Source: Jatrophihabitans sp. (GTDB lineage: Bacteria; Actinomycetota; Actinomycetes; Mycobacteriales; Jatrophihabitantaceae). Taken from it: a DNA stretch of 64,000 bases. A model generated the notes under the pieces. It was not told the DNA's origin. It did not search any database and saw nothing but the letters and a program-made list of their open reading frames with translations. The position numbers and the translations under genes were made by a program. The stretch lies in assembly GCA_036399055.1 (NCBI GenBank), contig DASWNX010000006.1, forward strand, positions 23,524 to 87,523, in the 5' to 3' direction. How positions within the stretch are numbered: position 1 is the first letter of the stretch; every line of letters starts with the position of its first letter. Below, piece after piece: positions 61,016 to 64,000 of this stretch.

Positions 61016-62692
61016 TCAGATCAGCTCCCATTCCTCGGCGAGCAGCGTTGTCAGAGTCTCCTGGCGCGCTTCGATCACCTTCGGGGTCCACGAGGCCTGC
61101 CCTATCACCTGGGTGGTGAGGGCGAACACCGCGGACCCGCTTGAGGTACTGAAGTACCGCTGCTTCTTCGTCACAAAGTCGAAGTTATTAGCCTGACTGT
61201 TCTTACGGTGGTTGAGCAACAGCAAATTGCCGAGCCGATGCGTGAGCCGCTCGCGCTCTTCCTCGGTGAAGTCGGATAGCCACTGGCTGTCCTTCTTGGG
61301 CTTCTGCGGGAGGACGTGCTCGATGGAAATGATCTTATGGTTGTACGTGGCACCCGGATCCTTGGCCAGCAGTTCGTCGAGTCTTAGCAGAACGTAGCGG
61401 GCTCGCCGGGCCTGCATTCGGTAGATCTCGCCACGCAGCGCACTTAGCGAGAGCTTCCTGTCCTCGTCACTCAGCGCGAAGGAGGGGGATTCCAGTGCTG
61501 CCCCGCCCTTGAGCTCCTTCAACAAGTCGAGATACACGCCTATTCTCGGGGTCGTATAGGTCTGGCGGAGGAGAAAACTGGCGGCCAACCGCTCAAGCTT
61601 TTTAAGAAAGGCTGTGAGGAAGGCGGCATCGTCGGCGTGCTCAACCATGGCCCATAGCGCGCACGGCCTCCAGTCCTTGTTATCGATCATGTCTAGGCGC
61701 TTCAACCATCGGTTCACCGGCTCCCAATTGTCACCAGGACCAAAATCGTAAGCGATCGTGCGCTCGAATGCCTTGGCGTAGGGCAATAACAAGTCGTCGA
61801 CGAACGAGGCCGCCTTTCCGTCGCTCAAATAGGCGTTTAGCACCTGCTTCGGGAACTCCTGCAGCAATTCCCGGCGAGCGCGTTCCTCACTTACAACTGT
61901 TCGCACGTCGCGGAACAGTTCGGTGAAGTCGTCGCTTCCGAGTGCCTCCTCAGCGTTCTCCCATCGCTTCGAGTAATCGGAACCTTCCGGCACCTTTCCG
62001 ATGACCTGCGACTTGAAGATGTCGGCCGGGGTGAGGTCGAGACCGCGGGCGTTCATGACGCTAAAAATCCGGTACGCACTGTCAAGGTTGGGAGTGCTCA
62101 CGACCACCAAGTAAGTGCGGGTACTGGCGAGCGTAGCAAGACTGCGCCGCTTGGTGTCATCCCAATCCGCAAGACGTTTGGCTAGGGCAGCGGCATTGTC
62201 GCGGATTGCTCGCTGAGGCTCGGTCGTCGCTGCAGCGTCACTCAAACCTATGAGCGACTCGATGTTGCCGGGCTCCTGAACGTACTTTCGAAAGAACGAC
62301 GCGTCCTGTTCACGCAAGGTGAGCCGAGGTTTGGCTGGAACGCCGTCTAGTTCGTTGCCGGGATCCATTACCCGCGCAGCGAGGTTCCGGGAGAACTCCT
62401 CGCCCTCTACCATGTCGCGAAGGACCGAAAAGAGGATGGTCAGTGTCGTGAGTCGTTGCTGTCCGTCGATTACGTGAAAGGCCGAGTCGTTCTGCTCTAC
62501 CAAGACTAGCGAACCAAGAAAGTAGGGCTCAGCGTCGTCGCGCCCGAGGGTTTCCTCCAGGTCGTCGAGGAGTTGAAGAGCCTGGTCCATCCCCCAACGA
62601 TAGGCGCGCTGGTACTCGGGGATTTGAAACTCAAAATCACTTGAGAAGATTTTCCGCAGGGGATGCTCGTGCGCTGTGAGGTTTTTCTGCAT
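61016..62692 (-). CDS. DUF262/DUF1524 (GmrSD-like) restriction-type protein
   Basis: The 558-residue product fuses the GmrS-like DUF262 domain and the GmrD-like DUF1524 HNH nuclease. DUF262 begins with IPEYQRAYRW (24-33) and has IDGQQRLTTL (D76, R80), a ParB/Srx-type nucleotide site. The C-terminus has IEHVLPQ (457-463) and HRLGNLLLLN (485-494) with the HNH His and Asn, then FDFVTKKQRYF. GmrSD enzymes cut phage DNA with modified cytosines, and relatives serve in defence islands. It is single and its neighbours are non-coding, so a defence role is likely but not shown. Confidence 0.86.
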   Translation of the reverse strand: MQKNLTAHEHPLRKIFSSDFEFQIPEYQRAYRWGMDQALQLLDDLEETLGRDDAEPYFLGSLVLVEQNDSAFHVIDGQQRLTTLTILFSVLRDMVEGEEFSRNLAARVMDPGNELDGVPAKPRLTLREQDASFFRKYVQEPGNIESLIGLSDAAATTEPQRAIRDNAAALAKRLADWDDTKRRSLATLASTRTYLVVVSTPNLDSAYRIFSVMNARGLDLTPADIFKSQVIGKVPEGSDYSKRWENAEEALGSDDFTELFRDVRTVVSEERARRELLQEFPKQVLNAYLSDGKAASFVDDLLLPYAKAFERTIAYDFGPGDNWEPVNRWLKRLDMIDNKDWRPCALWAMVEHADDAAFLTAFLKKLERLAASFLLRQTYTTPRIGVYLDLLKELKGGAALESPSFALSDEDRKLSLSALRGEIYRMQARRARYVLLRLDELLAKDPGATYNHKIISIEHVLPQKPKKDSQWLSDFTEEERERLTHRLGNLLLLNHRKNSQANNFDFVTKKQRYFSTSSGSAVFALTTQVIGQASWTPKVIEARQETLTTLLAEEWELI

Positions 62693-63104
62693 CAGTTCTC
62701 CACGTCAAAGTCGAAGGCTCCTTGCGTGGCGGCAGGTTTCTAGCTGCACGTATTACCTCCTGACCGCCAACTTGCCAACCGTAGTCGAGGTCCGACACAT
62801 CAGCTTGTCGGGTTTCAAGAATTGCGTCCCAAGGTGTGTTCGCAGTGTCCCGTTCGGCTTCACCGAACGATCACGTCCCTTCGATGGCCTTCCCATCATC
62901 AACACCCCACATCGGATAGGCGTTGCAACGACTCCTTGAACCCAGGCGCGCGGAAAGCTGCGTTAAGCTTGCCGGGTATGAGCGATGGAGGGGTCGGACC
63001 CCTACTACCGACATCGAGCGGACCTTCGACGAACAGCACTTGGCGCCAACTGGCTACCACGCAATTCTCGGACCGCGGCTAGTGCCGCTAGCCACTACGA
63101 GATG

Positions 63105-63151
63105 GGTGAGCTGAGGGACTCAAACCCCTGACCCCCACACTGCCAGGGTGG
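63105..63151 (-). pseudogene. 3' remnant of a tRNA-Ala(GGC) gene, likely old attachment site
   Basis: On the minus strand the anticodon arm (CTGGCAG loop, anticodon GGC, with TGTGG as 3' stem), the GGTC variable loop, the T arm CAGGGGTTTGAGTCCCT and the acceptor 3' side CAGCTCACC follow the usual tRNA-Ala order. The 5' anticodon stem is damaged and the D and acceptor 5' arms are not recognisable. Only the 3' half is kept, the part that integrases use as an attachment site. Confidence 0.6.
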
Positions 63152-63224
63152 ACGACGCACCTTTACAGGCCCCGGATTTCCTGAGGTACAGGCATCTACC
63201 CGTACATACCCGGTGCGGTTGACT

Positions 63225-63264
63225 GCCGTTGAATGCAGGTCAGAGCCGTTGCCTGCAGATCAGC
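63225..63264. repeat. 20-bp tandem repeat, two imperfect copies
   Basis: GCCGTTGAATGCAGGTCAGA (63225-63244) and GCCGTTGCCTGCAGATCAGC (63245-63264) match at 16 of 20 positions. They lie about 75 bases beyond the tRNA-Ala remnant, a usual place for integrase arm sites. Confidence 0.75.
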
Positions 63265-63535
63265 CCTCCAGCCGCGCTCCAGACCGAATGGTGTGAGAAC
63301 CATCAGCCGACTTACGCCACGCCTGTCCGCCGGGGTCGGTCCCGGATCGGCAACGCGCGGCTTCGCCCTCGAAATCCTTAGCGGCGCCGGCGCCGCCTGC
63401 GTCCAGCGAAGAGCCGACGGCCTATTGCGCAAGCTCAACGCATCGTAATTACATTCGTATTTCTCGACTTGACTACGATTGGTCCTCGAAGATACCCTCG
63501 CATTCCGCGATGGCCTTTACGGGGAAGGCGAGACA

Positions 63536-63952
63536 ATGCCAGTAACCGAGGAGACCGACGCGATCGAACTCCTGACCCAAGCCCAAGCACTGATCGACCA
63601 GGCCCGCGCGCGTTTGGTGCAGGCCGCCGGCGAGGAACCCTCGCAACCAGTGCTCGGGTCCAGAGACCTCGCCCGGGTGCAGCGCTTCGGCGAAGTTGCC
63701 CATCGGCACCTCCGCCTCATCGAGACCCAGGGCTCCATGACCCTCGGTGAGAGCCTTGCCATCCGCCGAGAGCTATTCGGCCCTAAAGTCCAGACAACAG
63801 CCAACCTGTTTGGGGTCAAGGGCTCCGGAGCGCTCTTTCACCGAGGCACCCCGCATGCCAAAAACCGGCATGACGCTGACCCGGTGCACCTGACCGAGGA
63901 GGGCAAGCGCATCGCCGGTCTATGGCGAGAATTCCATCCGGACGCCCCATGA
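63536..63952 (+). CDS. Hypothetical protein
   Basis: The 138-residue product is not recognised. It has two helical parts: AIELLTQAQALIDQARARLVQ near the start, and RVQRFGEVAHRHLRLIETQG in the middle, followed by MTLGESLAIRRELFG, which is like the start of a small DNA-binding helix pair, and a basic/His-containing tail. GAAGGCGAG lies before the ATG. It stands behind the tRNA-Ala remnant in the accessory end, so a mobile-element origin is possible. Confidence 0.55.
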   Translation: MPVTEETDAIELLTQAQALIDQARARLVQAAGEEPSQPVLGSRDLARVQRFGEVAHRHLRLIETQGSMTLGESLAIRRELFGPKVQTTANLFGVKGSGALFHRGTPHAKNRHDADPVHLTEEGKRIAGLWREFHPDAP

Positions 63953-64000
63953 TCCTGACTGCCTGACCCCGTCCCGAGCCGCGGCCGATCGACCTTGACC

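Larger units (their letters stand above)
62693..63535. other. 843-bp gap: tRNA-Ala remnant and tandem repeat, no supported gene
   Basis: No reading frame shows a ribosome site or family pattern. The gap holds a piece of tRNA-Ala (63105-63151) and a 20-bp tandem repeat (63225-63264). A weak promoter (TTGACT at 63469-63474, 16 bases, GATACC at 63491-63496) points to the next gene. Confidence 0.6.

Noticed and set aside
60687-61196. 169-codon plus-strand frame overlapping the DUF262 gene
   Set aside because: It runs far into the well-supported opposite-strand gene and has no start signal or family pattern.

Overview
The window is high-GC DNA from a flagellated, F420-using actinobacterium. Supporting signs are the SigK/RskA pair, the mec-cysO-cysM cluster also known from Mycobacterium tuberculosis, an F420-dependent glucose-6-phosphate dehydrogenase, a GAF-ANTAR regulator, DUF2017, DUF3618 and DUF1918 proteins, and frequent GTG starts with 4-bp gene overlaps. 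No species is claimed.

About 1-10.6 kb is a flagellar locus. fliC, fliD, fliS, a small gene in the fliT position, flgB, flgC, fliE and fliF (cut by the window edge) lie on the minus strand. flgN, flgK, flgL, fliW, csrA and a PilZ protein lie on the plus strand. A FliA/WhiG-type sigma factor sits between the arms. Three sites fit a sigma-28 promoter with the same 15-nt spacer, before fliC, flgB and flgN. The fliC leader can form two hairpins that expose GGA, one over the ribosome binding site. Together with the linked fliW and csrA genes this suggests a CsrA/FliW circuit controlling flagellin.

About 10.6-28.4 kb is mostly housekeeping: bcp, an unusual short tRNA with anticodon UAG, sigK-rskA, the 5-oxoprolinase operon pxpABC, an MBL-Rieske protein, rdgB-rph, then clpS-DUF2017-mec-cysO-cysM-rhomboid, pncB, ctaD and F420 enzymes. 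CysO carries 13 residues after its GG end, and the rhomboid has lost most of its catalytic residues.

About 28.4-45 kb holds secreted proteins (beta-helix, phosphoesterase), an FNT channel, a lactonase plus hydroxyacid-oxoacid transhydrogenase operon, an ATP-grasp enzyme, ahcY behind an SAH riboswitch, GAF-ANTAR, an aminotransferase, a cation/proton antiporter and a PAP2-diacylglycerol kinase fusion.

About 45.0-56.1 kb is one long plus-strand gene train: HAD phosphatase, transaldolase-like enzyme, sulfotransferase-like protein, SDR, Rossmann oxidoreductase, methyltransferase, MFS transporter, DhaK, DhaL and a DhaM-HPr-EI fusion. I know of no described pathway with this set, so it is the best candidate here for an undescribed system.

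About 56-64 kb looks accessory: a small acidic protein, a nuclease/phosphatase-fold protein, a NERD protein, DUF1918, a secreted protein with an HDWE motif, a GmrSD-like DUF262/DUF1524 defence protein, a decayed tRNA-Ala 3' piece and poorly coding gaps, as in a decaying integrated element.
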